DNA of 64,000 nucleotides from Bradyrhizobium ontarionense (GCF_021088345.1 NZ_CP088156.1:2914001-2978000); one strand, 5' to 3'; shown: positions 8,394-16,642, counted from the first letter of the stretch. Notes: a model not told the origin generated them from the letters alone. Made by a program: numbers and translations.

Positions 8394-10073
8394 ATGGAAG
8401 CCCACGGACTATTGAAGCGGCGGACAACCGCCGGCGGATCGATCGCCAGCCTGCTTGCATCGACCGGCCGGCCGGCCGCGCAGGCAAGGTCCGAATTCGT
8501 GGCCGTCGCAGGGGCTGCCGCCGGGACCGACCTGCTGGTGCTCGAGCCGAACAGTCCGCAATTCGTCGGGCTCACCCAGGGTTTCAATCGGCGCTGGCTG
8601 GCGCCGAACTGCGCGGTGATCTTCGTCCCGCTGACCGAGCAAGGCGCACAGATCGCGCTCGCCAAGGCGGTCGGCTTCGGTCCCGGCCATGTCCGGGTGC
8701 GCGGCGGCGGCCACTGCTACGAGGATTTCGTTTTCAGCGAGCAGACGCTGGCCCTCATCGACGTCAGCCTGCTCGACGAGATCGGCTTCGACGCGCAACA
8801 GGGGGTCTACTATGCCCAGAGCGGCGGCACCAATTGGGACCTCTACCGGAGGCTCTATTGGCACTTCGGCCTCACTCTGCCGGCCGGGTCCTGCTACTCC
8901 GTCGGCCTCGGCGGACACATCTGCGGCGGCGGTTATGGCCTGATGTCGCGGGAATTCGGCTTGACCGTCGACTGGCTGAGCGGCGTTCACGTCGTGACGG
9001 TCGACCGCAACCGCAACACCGTGTTCAAGCGCGTCAACCGGCAAAGCGCGCCGGGTCCGGACCAGGATCTGTTCTGGGCGCATACGGGCGGCGGCGGCGG
9101 CAATTTCGGCCTGATCACGCGTTATGAGTTCGCCACGCTTCCGAAGGCGCCGCAGCGCGCGGAAATCTACACCATGAGCTGGAGCTGGGCTGATACCATC
9201 GTGCCGCAAGGCGGCGCGGCCTATCTCAAGCAGATCATCGCCAGCTTCGAGGTGTTGACGCGGACTATGCCGCCGTCGGCGTTCGCGCTGCTGAAACTCG
9301 CGCACGAGGCGGCCGGCGCCGTCTCGCTGGTCGTCCAATACGCCTATGACGGCGCGCCGGGATCGTCGACGATCCTGCCGCTGCTCGAAGCCACGCTGAA
9401 CCAGTTCGGCATCTACGCCGCCGCGACCCCGCATCGCGGCACGCTCATCGGTCATCCCGTCTATCTCGCGAACGCCATCCCGTATCAGGACCTGACCTGG
9501 TTCGAGGCGGTCCAGACCCTCAACGGGTCCGGCCCGAACCAGAAGGGCAAGTACAAGTCGGCCTATATGCGCAAGGATTTTCCCGATGATCAGATCGCCA
9601 CCATCTATCGCTACCTGAGGCACTACCCCACGGAAGCCGGCGGCGAACCGATCGACATGTCGCAATCGCTGCTGCAGGTCGACAGCTACGGCGGCAAGAT
9701 CAACACCGTCGCCCCGCATGCCACCGCCGTGTGGCAGCGAAGCTCGCTGTTCAAGCTGCAGTACCAGACCTATTGGCAGGACGTGGAGAGTGGCCCAAGC
9801 CCGAACGGCGAAGCGCACATCCGCTGGATCGGCGACTTCTACCGCGACATGTACGCCGCCTCTGGCGGCGTCCCCGACCCCGCGAAGGACCCTTCGAACA
9901 ATGTCGACGGTTGCTACATCAACTATCCCGACACCGACCTCAACCAGTACGGCGGTCGCGAGGGCGCGCTCAGACTCTACTACGGCGGCAACCTGCCACG
10001 TCTGACCCAGGCCAAGACGGAGTGGGATCCGCTCGACTATTTCCAGAACAACCAATCGATCGTCGCGGCGTAA
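8394..10073 (+). CDS. FAD-linked oxidase of the berberine-bridge (BBE) family
   Basis: Flavoenzyme of 559 aa with an N-terminal FAD-binding (PCMH-type) domain and a C-terminal BBE domain ending in YYGGNLPRL...PLDYF. His107 in RGGGHCYED and Cys167 in GSCYSVGLGG are where the family attaches FAD by two covalent bonds, so bicovalent flavinylation is likely. Such enzymes oxidise sugars, alcohols or alkaloid-like molecules; the substrate here is unknown. The ATG at 8394 has GGGAGG upstream. The N-terminus (LKRRTTAGGSIASLLAS) resembles a weak Tat signal, so export is possible but unproven. It is flanked by repeats and stands alone. Confidence 0.88.
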   Translation: MEAHGLLKRRTTAGGSIASLLASTGRPAAQARSEFVAVAGAAAGTDLLVLEPNSPQFVGLTQGFNRRWLAPNCAVIFVPLTEQGAQIALAKAVGFGPGHVRVRGGGHCYEDFVFSEQTLALIDVSLLDEIGFDAQQGVYYAQSGGTNWDLYRRLYWHFGLTLPAGSCYSVGLGGHICGGGYGLMSREFGLTVDWLSGVHVVTVDRNRNTVFKRVNRQSAPGPDQDLFWAHTGGGGGNFGLITRYEFATLPKAPQRAEIYTMSWSWADTIVPQGGAAYLKQIIASFEVLTRTMPPSAFALLKLAHEAAGAVSLVVQYAYDGAPGSSTILPLLEATLNQFGIYAAATPHRGTLIGHPVYLANAIPYQDLTWFEAVQTLNGSGPNQKGKYKSAYMRKDFPDDQIATIYRYLRHYPTEAGGEPIDMSQSLLQVDSYGGKINTVAPHATAVWQRSSLFKLQYQTYWQDVESGPSPNGEAHIRWIGDFYRDMYAASGGVPDPAKDPSNNVDGCYINYPDTDLNQYGGREGALRLYYGGNLPRLTQAKTEWDPLDYFQNNQSIVAA

Positions 10074-10241
10074 TGGCGCGTGCGGGCAGCTGAGCCGGAT
10101 CGGATGGCGCTTCTCAGCGAGGGACTCACGACGATACTGAAGCCGAGGTAAGATCCGCGGCGGCGGGAAGGCGGCCAACCCGCTGAGCTTTCGCGCCTGG
10201 AAATGACGGATTGGCTTCGCTGATCCGCCCCACTCGGTGCC

Positions 10242-10700
10242 TCACCGGCTGCGCTTTGCGCGGCACAGATCCCGCAGCCTGTCGCCATAGAAAGCACGCC
10301 AGCCGGCATCTCTGATCCTGTCGCGATAGTCCTCGATCTTCGCGAGAACCGGGCGGTCGGCGCAGATTCGATACGTGCCGGCGCGCTCCATCTCCGCGAA
10401 GACCTGCAACGCGTCGCGATAGTCGAGATCGTTGTCCGTCGTATCCAGGCTTGCCAGGATCAGCCGAAGCATCGGCTCTCCGTCACGCGCCAGGACAGAT
10501 GCCAGTCCGATCATCGGCGGGTGGACCACCTGATTGGCGTATTTGAACATGCGCCACTTCCGCTCGCGCGAATAGCTCGCAAGCAACTCGGCTCTGTCGC
10601 TAGGGCCGTGGCTGAGAAACTCCGCCTGCTCCGTCGTCTGACAGCCCACCAGCGACACCGCCACGATCCCACCAAACAACGCTGCGCGCATCCGTCTCAT
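10242..10700 (-). CDS. Small predicted lipoprotein
   Basis: 152 aa with a short basic N-terminus, a hydrophobic stretch and the lipobox LVGC at residue 20, so it is probably lipid-anchored in the cell envelope. The mature part is helical and charged with two further cysteines. I do not recognise a family. An in-frame ATG at 10691 is an alternative start. It is followed at 30 nt by the dioxygenase gene upstream on the same strand, so the two may be co-transcribed. Confidence 0.7.
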   Translation of the reverse strand: MRRMRAALFGGIVAVSLVGCQTTEQAEFLSHGPSDRAELLASYSRERKWRMFKYANQVVHPPMIGLASVLARDGEPMLRLILASLDTTDNDLDYRDALQVFAEMERAGTYRICADRPVLAKIEDYRDRIRDAGWRAFYGDRLRDLCRAKRSR

Positions 10701-10730
10701 GGCAGGCCACCCTCTACGTCCATGCCAGCC

Positions 10731-11423
10731 TCACACCCCCATCCAAGCCAATCCGCCCGGCAGCTCATCGGCGGCGAAGTCGATCTGCAGCACGCGGCGG
10801 TGGCCGGGCCGCGCTGATGGCTCGGAGGCGTGCAGGATCGGCGTCGCGTAGAGCCAGATGTCGCCCACGTCGGCGCAGCACACCGCCGTGCCGCAGCGCG
10901 CGACGACAGCGGGCACCTCGGCTTCCGCGATGCGGCCGAGGCGGTGCGAGCCGGGCGCGATCAGCAGCGGCGCGTTGCCGTCCGGCACGGCGTCGAGATG
11001 CACGCGCAGGGTGACCATGCGCGCGAGGACCTCATAAGGCGGCGCGACGTGCTGCAGGCCGCCCTTGATGGTCCAGGGACCGAAGCCGGCGACCTCGACG
11101 CGCTCGCGCACCACGACGGTCCGATCCTGATGCCACGGGACCGCCCAGTTCGCTGCCGTGGTCTTGTCGAAATAGACCGCACGCACCGGCCGCGCACCCT
11201 CGCCGAGAACAGCGCCGGCCGCTTGGCCGACCGGGCCGTGATTGGCCAGGAACGGCATCAGCGCCGCGATGCCCTGCAGGCGCTTGCCCGCCTGCTCCGG
11301 CGCATGGCCGCTCAGCGCGGCTTCGAGCTCGCGCAGGGCGGCCGCATCGAGCGCCGCGGCGAGGTGCAGCGCGCCGGCTTGCGTGAATTGTGTTCGTTGC
11401 TGGGGAGAGATCGCGAGGGTCAT
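10731..11423 (-). CDS. Phytanoyl-CoA dioxygenase (PhyH) family protein
   Basis: Fe(II)/2-oxoglutarate-dependent oxygenase of 230 aa. The metal triad is visible as His98 and Asp100 in PWHQDR and His198 in PILHASEP, and an Arg about ten residues later (HRRVLQIDF) would bind 2-oxoglutarate. The substrate is unknown; bacterial PhyH proteins hydroxylate many small molecules. A fragment of a second copy lies 1.4 kb away at 12785-12892, ending in the same FAADELPG block. Confidence 0.85.
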   Translation of the reverse strand: MTLAISPQQRTQFTQAGALHLAAALDAAALRELEAALSGHAPEQAGKRLQGIAALMPFLANHGPVGQAAGAVLGEGARPVRAVYFDKTTAANWAVPWHQDRTVVVRERVEVAGFGPWTIKGGLQHVAPPYEVLARMVTLRVHLDAVPDGNAPLLIAPGSHRLGRIAEAEVPAVVARCGTAVCCADVGDIWLYATPILHASEPSARPGHRRVLQIDFAADELPGGLAWMGV

Positions 11424-11531
11424 GCGCGCGGAAGACTAGAGCGAATGATCGGCACTTGGCAATCAACGCGAACCTTGCCCGCGTGAGCGCGCCTTGCGCC
11501 GTCGCACACGCGCAAAGGCGCAAAGGCGCAA

Positions 11532-11563
11532 GCGACACGCGGGCGGCGGTCCCGGATGTCGCC
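11532..11563. repeat. Short dispersed repeat GCGACACGCGGG...TCCCGGAT (copy 1)
   Basis: The block GCGACACGCGGG, 6 nt, TCCCGGATGTCGCC recurs with small changes at 13464-13496. It is preceded by a CGCAAAGG tandem. Neither copy is inside a gene. Confidence 0.6.
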
Positions 11564-11600
11564 ATCATGAACGCATGATCCCATGATCCTGCTCGCATGA

Positions 11601-12017
11601 CATCAGGCATCGCAGTGGCAGGACAGGGACGACGTCTCGCTTCGCGGAGTCATCGAGCACCCGGACAGGGCCCCGCTGGGCAGCGTCGCCGACGTCAAGC
11701 GGCAACTCGCCGCGGCCTTTCCCGGCGTCGAATTCACCTATAACGCCGAGGAGACGGTCCAAGCAAAGGCAGCGCGCCAGACCACGCCGCTGCCGCTGCG
11801 GATCTGGCTGTTCCTGTTCGGCGTCGACGGTCGCTATCCCAACTACACGGGGGAGTTCACCGGCGATCGGGGCGGCATCGTCCAATTCCATTTCGAAGCC
11901 GGCGAACCGGTCCGGCGGATCAGCGCCACCAGCTACGGCCGCACCAGCGGATTGGACGACAACTTTCAGGAGTTGGCGCGACGCACCGGCTGGGTCGTTC
12001 GCTATCCGCGGTTCTAG
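11601..12017 (+). pseudogene. Unrecognised protein-coding frame without a usable start codon
   Basis: The frame is open for 138 codons from just after a TGA at 11598 to a TAG at 12015. It reads as convincing protein, with segments such as VEFTYNAEETVQ, PLRIWLFLFGVDGRYPNYTG and QELARRTGWVVRYPRF. No in-frame ATG, GTG or TTG lies near its 5' end; the earliest candidate is a CTG about codon 26. The start was probably lost by mutation, or an unusual initiator is used. I do not recognise the family. It lies in a stretch with other signs of decay. Confidence 0.5.
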
Positions 12018-12161
12018 CGGCAGGCAGCGCGCGTGAGCGATGCGAGGGACAACAATGGCAAGGCTGCGGCGGGGCAGCCGAAGGCGCGCCCCACCGTTCT
12101 CGTTCGCTCCCGAAAATGACCGACTACGCGTTCGCCGATCTGCAGCGCAGCGCTCACCCCG

Positions 12162-12566
12162 CTACGACACCATGGTCCTGATGAGCGCGGTGTCGGCAAA
12201 CTCGATCAGTTCGACGATCTTCCCGTCCTGGAATCGGAAGAGATCCATGATCTCGGTGTCCCGCGTCATGTTCGTAGGACGGCTTCGCACGGTGAGCCGG
12301 GACCGCACGGCGACGCGGTCTTGATCCACCAGCTCGGTCAGGATGTCTCGCCGCACGAACTGGAACGTATCGATGAGCTTGGCCGCGGCCTGTTTGACCT
12401 CGGAGTGTCCACACATGCACCCCACCATTTCGCTGGCGCTCTGGTCGCCAGCCAGCGTGAACACGACATCCGGATGACACTCTGCCATCAGGTCGTCCAG
12501 CAACCCGGCGTCGCGCGCCTTGTACGCGCGTCTCACCTGCTCAAGGAGTACTTCGCGATTTTCCAT
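12162..12566 (-). CDS. SnoaL / NTF2-like small protein
   Basis: 134-aa protein of the NTF2-like fold (ketosteroid-isomerase/SnoaL group): an N-terminal helix pair (VRRAYKARDAGLLDDLMAECHPDVVF) followed by curved beta-sheet strands and the typical DLFRFQDGKIVELIEFAD near the C-terminus. Such proteins are isomerases, polyketide cyclases or binding proteins; the ligand here is unknown. The ATG at 12566 is preceded by GGGAGG at good spacing. A GTG two codons earlier is in frame but less well placed. Confidence 0.8.
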   Translation of the reverse strand: MENREVLLEQVRRAYKARDAGLLDDLMAECHPDVVFTLAGDQSASEMVGCMCGHSEVKQAAAKLIDTFQFVRRDILTELVDQDRVAVRSRLTVRSRPTNMTRDTEIMDLFRFQDGKIVELIEFADTALIRTMVS

Positions 12567-12784
12567 CGACACCTCCCAAAGTTCAGCACGACGAACTTAG
12601 CCGGCCCGCGATCTACTTGCAATTGAGTCCGGCTCGAACTTCGCCTTTCTCCGTTCCCCCATACCTCTGCGGTATGAAAGACAGAATGTTCAGACGCGTC
12701 GGCCGCCGCGAAGCATTGCGGCGCCGCAATCAATTGTTATGAGTTCGGGTCAAGGCATCGCCGTGCGGTGGCGCCCCCCGAACT

Positions 12785-12892
12785 TCACCGGCCCAGCCGC
12801 TCCAGCCAACCCGGCAGCTCGTCTGCAGCGAAGGCGACCTGGAGCAGGCTGCGGCGGCTGGCCCGCATTGGTGGTTCTGACGCCTGCAGGAT
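12785..12892 (-). pseudogene. C-terminal remnant of a second PhyH-family dioxygenase
   Basis: About 35 codons read ILQASEPP...LLQVAFAADELPGWLERLG, clearly homologous to the end of the intact dioxygenase at 10731-11423 (ILHASEP...VLQIDFAADELPGGLAWMG). The aligned His of the iron triad is Gln here. No similarity continues upstream in this frame, so only the tail of the gene survives. Confidence 0.75.
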
Positions 12893-13030
12893 TTGCCTCG
12901 CATACCGCTGGTTGTCGCGCGACTCACCGCCGCTGTCCTTGACATCTGCAGTCGATCCCGCCAGTTCTATCTCACCCGGTTCCAGCGCGACCATGGTCAC
13001 GCAGTTCGCTCTCATTTCGCGAAGGCATCG

Positions 13031-13055
13031 GGAAGGCTCTGCATAGTTCGTCGTT
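13031..13055 (+). promoter_or_regulatory. EcfG-like general-stress promoter (one mismatch)
   Basis: GGAAG, 16 nt, CGTT matches the alphaproteobacterial EcfG consensus GGAAC-N16/17-CGTT except for the last base of the -35 box. The -10 box ends 28 nt before the ATG of the HdeA-like gene, which fits a short leader with the ribosome site CGGAGAAAG. Confidence 0.5.
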
Positions 13056-13083
13056 TTTCATCATAGTCATTCGGAGAAAGCAT

Positions 13084-13377
13084 ATGAAATCTGTCGTTGC
13101 GACGCTGTTTGCCGCTGCCTTGATGCTGTCGTCCGCGCCGGCGTCGGCCGTCGTTCTCGATCTCTCGACCATGAGCTGCAAGCAGTTCGTCGAAAGCGGC
13201 GATGACGGCATCAAGATGGTGCTGATCTGGCTCGACGGCTGGTACAAGGGCGACCAGGATGAGGCCATCTTCGACACCGAGGTGTTCGTCGAGAATGCCA
13301 AGAAGTTCGGCAAGTACTGCGCCGAGCATCCGACGGTCAGCATCGTCACCGCCGCGGAAAAGATCCTCGGCAATTAG
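13084..13377 (+). CDS. HdeA/HdeB-family periplasmic protein
   Basis: 97 aa with a signal peptide ending at PASA (residue 22). The mature protein has the family pattern: TMSCKQF near the N-terminus, the aromatic core WLDGWYKG, and a second cysteine in KYCAEHP (Cys32 and Cys79, likely a disulfide). HdeA-type proteins are acid-stress chaperones of the periplasm. The EcfG-like promoter just upstream supports a stress role. Its role as an acid chaperone in this organism is inferred from the family. Confidence 0.85.
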   Translation: MKSVVATLFAAALMLSSAPASAVVLDLSTMSCKQFVESGDDGIKMVLIWLDGWYKGDQDEAIFDTEVFVENAKKFGKYCAEHPTVSIVTAAEKILGN

Positions 13378-13463
13378 GCTGGTCATCGTCTTCGAGCTGG
13401 CCGCAGCCGTCCCCCGCCCCCGCGGCGATCTCGGCAACTGTCCTGTGGCCCGCGTGAGCGTCA

Positions 13464-13640
13464 GCGACACGCGGGACCGCTGTCCCGGATATCGCCGTGA
13501 GCGGTGCCTTAGGCCCCGCGCACGGCTCGTCCGGGCTACAAGTGCAGCGCATCCGAAGGTGCCGTCGTTCCGGGACGGACGAGGCGCCGCGCAGCGAAGC
13601 TGTGACGCCGAGACGCGAGCCCGGCGACAGGCTCACGTCA
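13464..13640. repeat. Short dispersed repeat (copy 2) and adjacent inverted repeats
   Basis: GCGACACGCGGG, 7 nt, TCCCGGATATCGCC (13464-13496) is the second copy of the element at 11532. It is followed by palindromic, repeat-like DNA (CGTCGTTCCGGGACGGACG and similar). No gene is visible between the HdeA-like gene and 13784. Confidence 0.55.
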
Positions 13641-13783
13641 CCCGGTCTTAACCCCGCGTTAAGACAGCGGCGCTCGGACATACTCAGACGCAATTCGCGA
13701 CGCCAGCTCCGACCGGCATCTGCGTTGAAGAAGCGAGCCGAGCGAGCGCGCGCGGCCCCGTCCCTTCTTCACGCGAGAGTCCC

Positions 13784-14155
13784 ATGTCGATCAGCTCCGT
13801 CAGTACGCCCGTCGCCGCCACCTCCTCCCAGGCCACCACGGCCACGCAATCCACCTCGTCGACCTCGCAGACCTCATCGTCGTCTGCCGCAAGCTCGGCC
13901 GGCAGCACGTCGGAGAGCGCCTCCGGCGGCGGCGGCTCGTCGTCGAGCAAGACCGTGGTGAGCGAGGTCTCGATCACGCTCGACGGCATCACCACCACGA
14001 CCATCACCTATTCCGACGGCTCGTCCGAGGTGACCAAGACCGCCGCCCATTCGGACGACAGCAGCAAGGGCGCGCAGACCTACAACGCGCAGGGCGCGAC
14101 CAACACCGCAGCGACCGTCAGCGCAAGCGCGTCGAGCCAGGGCGTGAAGGCCTGA
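13784..14155 (+). CDS. Low-complexity Ser/Thr-rich protein, paralogue 1
   Basis: 123 aa with no signal peptide and no cysteine. Residues 1-55 are almost entirely Ser, Thr, Ala and Gly. A conserved core follows, SKTVVSEVSITLDGITTT and then TYSDGSSEVTKT, and a Ser/Ala/Thr-rich tail. The same core occurs in the protein at 17746-18033 (RTVISKVSITVAGEIITTT and TYSDGTTAVTTS), so the two are paralogues. I do not recognise a named domain. The core looks like a beta-strand pair; the flanks are probably disordered. Confidence 0.7.
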   Translation: MSISSVSTPVAATSSQATTATQSTSSTSQTSSSSAASSAGSTSESASGGGGSSSSKTVVSEVSITLDGITTTTITYSDGSSEVTKTAAHSDDSSKGAQTYNAQGATNTAATVSASASSQGVKA

Positions 14156-14465
14156 GACGTTCCAACCACCGGCCGCCCAAGCGCGCGAGCTGACGATCGT
14201 CCGCCGATCGCTTCGCCGACTGCGCGATAGTAGGACCTCGCGGCAGGTTCCGCTCCCGGAACCTGCTTGGCGTCAACACGAGTTCGTCGCATCGACACCG
14301 CCGCGCGGCTCGGCCGCGGCTGTCAGCGAGGTGCAGCGACGGCGCCGGGTGACGCTGAGGAGCAACAGTGCGCGCGAGATGTCGCGCGCAGCGGCATTGT
14401 TAATTTGCGCCGTCGGCCCGAGTCTGCCCTGTTGGCAAACAGCTGCGACAATGGGGAGGACAGCG
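14156..14465. other. Intergenic DNA with a perfect 9-bp hairpin
   Basis: GCAGGTTCC, a 6-nt loop and GGAACCTGC at 14243-14266 form a perfect stem downstream of the low-complexity gene and may be a terminator, although no T-run follows. The rest of the stretch shows no gene. Confidence 0.45.
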
Positions 14466-14723
14466 ATGTTGCGGGGCGTGATCGGCGCGGGACTGCTGAT
14501 GCTGGCGATGGGTTCAGGGCTGCAGGCGGCGAGCGAACCAGGGTCGAGCGAGCGGATGTCCTGCTCGGAGGTTCGCTACTACGTGGAGAAATACACGGCC
14601 GAGGTCGCCGAGACGTATGCGCGCAGCCGCGGCGCCACCGACGCCCAGATCAGCCGGGCGCGGCGATGCCTGACGGCCACGCATTTCCGGAGGGCGGAGC
14701 GGTGGCGCAGCTATACCGAATGA
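14466..14723 (+). CDS. Small exported protein of unknown function
   Basis: 85 aa. The ATG at 14466 (GGGGAGGACAGCG upstream) gives a signal peptide ending near LQAAS. The mature part has two cysteines (SCSEVRYYVEKYTAEVAE and RRCLTATHF), so a disulfide-stabilised helical hairpin is likely. An upstream in-frame start at 14331 would add 45 residues without protein character. The family is not recognised. Confidence 0.65.
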   Translation: MLRGVIGAGLLMLAMGSGLQAASEPGSSERMSCSEVRYYVEKYTAEVAETYARSRGATDAQISRARRCLTATHFRRAERWRSYTE

Positions 14724-14779
14724 GACGGCAGCCGTGCCAGAGGGCGGCTTGTTCGTTGTTGATCGCAGCCCCCTCCACC

Positions 14780-14956
14780 GTCATTCCGGGGCGCCCGTAG
14801 GGCGAGCCCGGAATCCGTAGCCACGATGTCCATGGGGGGCGAGCAGTCGGCCGCGCGAGCTCTCGCCCGGCCATAAGGCCTGTGGTTATAAATTCCGGGC
14901 CCATTCGCGCTGCTTCAAACGGCTACGCCGTTTGCGCGCGAATGCCCCGGAATGAC
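14780..14956. repeat. Palindromic intergenic repeat, family C
   Basis: Outer arms GTCATTCCGGGGCG and CCCCGGAATGACG enclose inner hairpins such as CAAACGGCTACGCCGTTTG and the GAGCCCGGAATCC / AATTCCGGGCCC pair. No gene is present. Confidence 0.75.
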
Positions 14957-14978
14957 GTCGGGTAAAGAGCGTGCACTC

Positions 14979-15062
14979 GCAGGGCGGGTCAGCCGAAGGC
15001 GTAGCCCGCCGCGCCCGCGAGGACAAAGGGCGGATTACGCTGCGCTGATCCGCCCTACGCAT
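14979..15062. repeat. Palindromic intergenic repeat, family D
   Basis: GCAGGGCGGGTCAGCCGAAGG, then GGGCGGATTACGCTGCGCTG and ATCCGCCCTACG, form nested hairpins. A shorter relative (ACGGATTGGCTTCGCTGATCC) is near 10205. It lies just after the end of the Mn-catalase fusion gene. Confidence 0.7.
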
Positions 15063-15070
15063 ACGCCCCC

Positions 15071-16339
15071 TCACCCCTGCTCGATCGCGGCCGGCATCTT
15101 GGCGACGGACATCAGCGAGCGGGCGACCTGGTTGAGGAGCTGGTCGGCGTTCTCCTCCTCGGCCAGGGACTTCGACAGCAGCGCGACGACAGCGCTGTGG
15201 CGGAGCTGCTGGGCGAGGTTGCGCGCGGTGGTGTAGCCCGACATCTCGTAATGCTCGACGCGCTGCGCGGCGCCGATCAGCGCGAGATCCGCGGCGGCAT
15301 CCTCCTTGTCCTCGCTCTGGGTCATGATCTCCTGGCCCTCCTCGATGAGGCCCATCATGCCCTTGCAGGGCTTTGCGCGCGGCGTCTTGCCGAGCAGCTC
15401 GAAGCATTCGTTGATGCGCTCGATCTGCGCCTCGGTCTCGATCAGATGCTGCTCGAACAATTCGCACAGCTGATCGAAGCGCGCGGCCTCGGCCATCTTC
15501 GGCAGCGCCTTGGTGAGCTGCTTCTCGGCGTGCAGGATGTCGCGCAGCTCGTCCATGAGCAGATCGCTCAGGCCGGACTCATCGGCCGGCGGCGAGCTCT
15601 CGGTCACGATCGATGACGCAGCTCCAGGCTCGCCGGCCTGAATGGCCGGAGACTCCGTGAAGACCCAGTCGCCGCCCTCGTTCCACGGTCCGCGGGTGTC
15701 GATTTCACCATGATCGCCTGAGCCGGTGGAATCATTGAAGAACTGATCGACCAGCCCGGGCGTCGGCGCGAGGCGGCCGATGCTGAAGGCCGGCTTGCCC
15801 ATGCTCTCCAGCGCCAGCGCAAACGCCTTCATGTGCGTGATCTCGCGCGTCATCAGGAACTGCAGCGCGTCCCTGGTGCCGGCATCGTCGGTGAAATTAA
15901 TCAGCCGCTCATAGACGATCTTGGCGCGCGCTTCGGCGGCGATGTTGCTGCGCAGGTCGACGTCGAGCTCGCCGGTGATCTTCAGATAGTCGGCGGTCCA
16001 GGCATTGCCCTGCGAGTTGAACAGGTTCACGCCGCCACCACCGGCAATCGCGATCAAGGGATCGGCCTCGGCGGCCTCGCGATCGAACTTCGACGGCTTC
16101 AGATGCAGGCGCGCCAGCGTGCCGACGACTTCGAGATGGCTCAGCTCCTCGGTGCCGATGTCCATCAGCAGATCCTTGCGATCTGGATCCTCGCAGTTGA
16201 GGCCCTGGATCGAGTACTGCATGGCGGCGGCGAGCTCGCCATTGGCGCCCCCGAACTGCTCGAGCAGCATGTTGCCGAAGCGCGGATCGGGCTCGTCGAC
16301 GCGAACGGTGAACATCAGCTTCTTGACGTGGTGATACAT
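15071..16339 (-). CDS. Manganese catalase fused to a DUF892 (YciE/YciF-like) ferritin-fold domain
   Basis: 422-aa two-domain protein. Residues 1-230 are a dimanganese catalase with metal ligands expected at Glu35, Glu65/His68 in TEELSH, Glu136 in AAEARAK and His169 in REITHM. A linker of about 25 residues leads to a DUF892 ferritin-like four-helix domain (255-415, starting SGLSDLLMDELRDILHAEKQL). The first domain decomposes hydrogen peroxide; the second belongs to a family induced by general stress whose activity is unsettled. A consensus EcfG promoter lies directly upstream, so expression is probably under the general stress response. The fusion joins two functions usually encoded separately. 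Confidence 0.9.
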   Translation of the reverse strand: MYHHVKKLMFTVRVDEPDPRFGNMLLEQFGGANGELAAAMQYSIQGLNCEDPDRKDLLMDIGTEELSHLEVVGTLARLHLKPSKFDREAAEADPLIAIAGGGGVNLFNSQGNAWTADYLKITGELDVDLRSNIAAEARAKIVYERLINFTDDAGTRDALQFLMTREITHMKAFALALESMGKPAFSIGRLAPTPGLVDQFFNDSTGSGDHGEIDTRGPWNEGGDWVFTESPAIQAGEPGAASSIVTESSPPADESGLSDLLMDELRDILHAEKQLTKALPKMAEAARFDQLCELFEQHLIETEAQIERINECFELLGKTPRAKPCKGMMGLIEEGQEIMTQSEDKEDAAADLALIGAAQRVEHYEMSGYTTARNLAQQLRHSAVVALLSKSLAEEENADQLLNQVARSLMSVAKMPAAIEQG

Positions 16340-16377
16340 GAGGGCCTCGGGAGGTTGGAAATGCAGCTATGCTCCGA

Positions 16378-16402
16378 ACGGCCGGTGCATCCGGTTGTTC
16401 CT
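16378..16402 (-). promoter_or_regulatory. EcfG-type general-stress promoter (exact consensus)
   Basis: On the minus strand GGAAC, 16 nt, CGTT (followed by C) matches the EcfG consensus exactly. The -10 box is 39 nt before the ATG of the Mn-catalase fusion, leaving a leader of about 30 nt. Confidence 0.75.
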
Positions 16403-16642
16403 TACCTCCGCATGCGGACCAGTCGGGCTTCGCGGCGTCCTCAGCGTTGCGGACCATTCGCTTTGGCACCCCCGCCCTGTGCACGTTGATACGCACTGCG
16501 CAGCCCGTGGCGTGCAGGTCCGGTGGAACAGCGCACGGGGAACCCGCCGCTGTGATTACCGCTGGACATCCTGTGGCAGCACAGCAACTGCCTCTTGCTA
16601 AGGTTTTCCCTGCTCGCCTAAGCTGTTCCGCTGGAGAGTAAG

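Noticed and set aside
8409..10178. A 589-codon frame antisense to the berberine-bridge enzyme
   Set aside because: It is a shadow of a gene with clear flavin-binding motifs.
14253..14275. GGAAC at 14257 as another EcfG promoter
   Set aside because: No CGTT lies 16 or 17 nt downstream, and the GGAAC is one arm of a perfect hairpin.
16440..16620. Possible cobalamin riboswitch upstream of the gene at 16643
   Set aside because: Some words (GGGAACCC, GCTGTGA) recall the class, but the B12 box and the conserved core order are missing.
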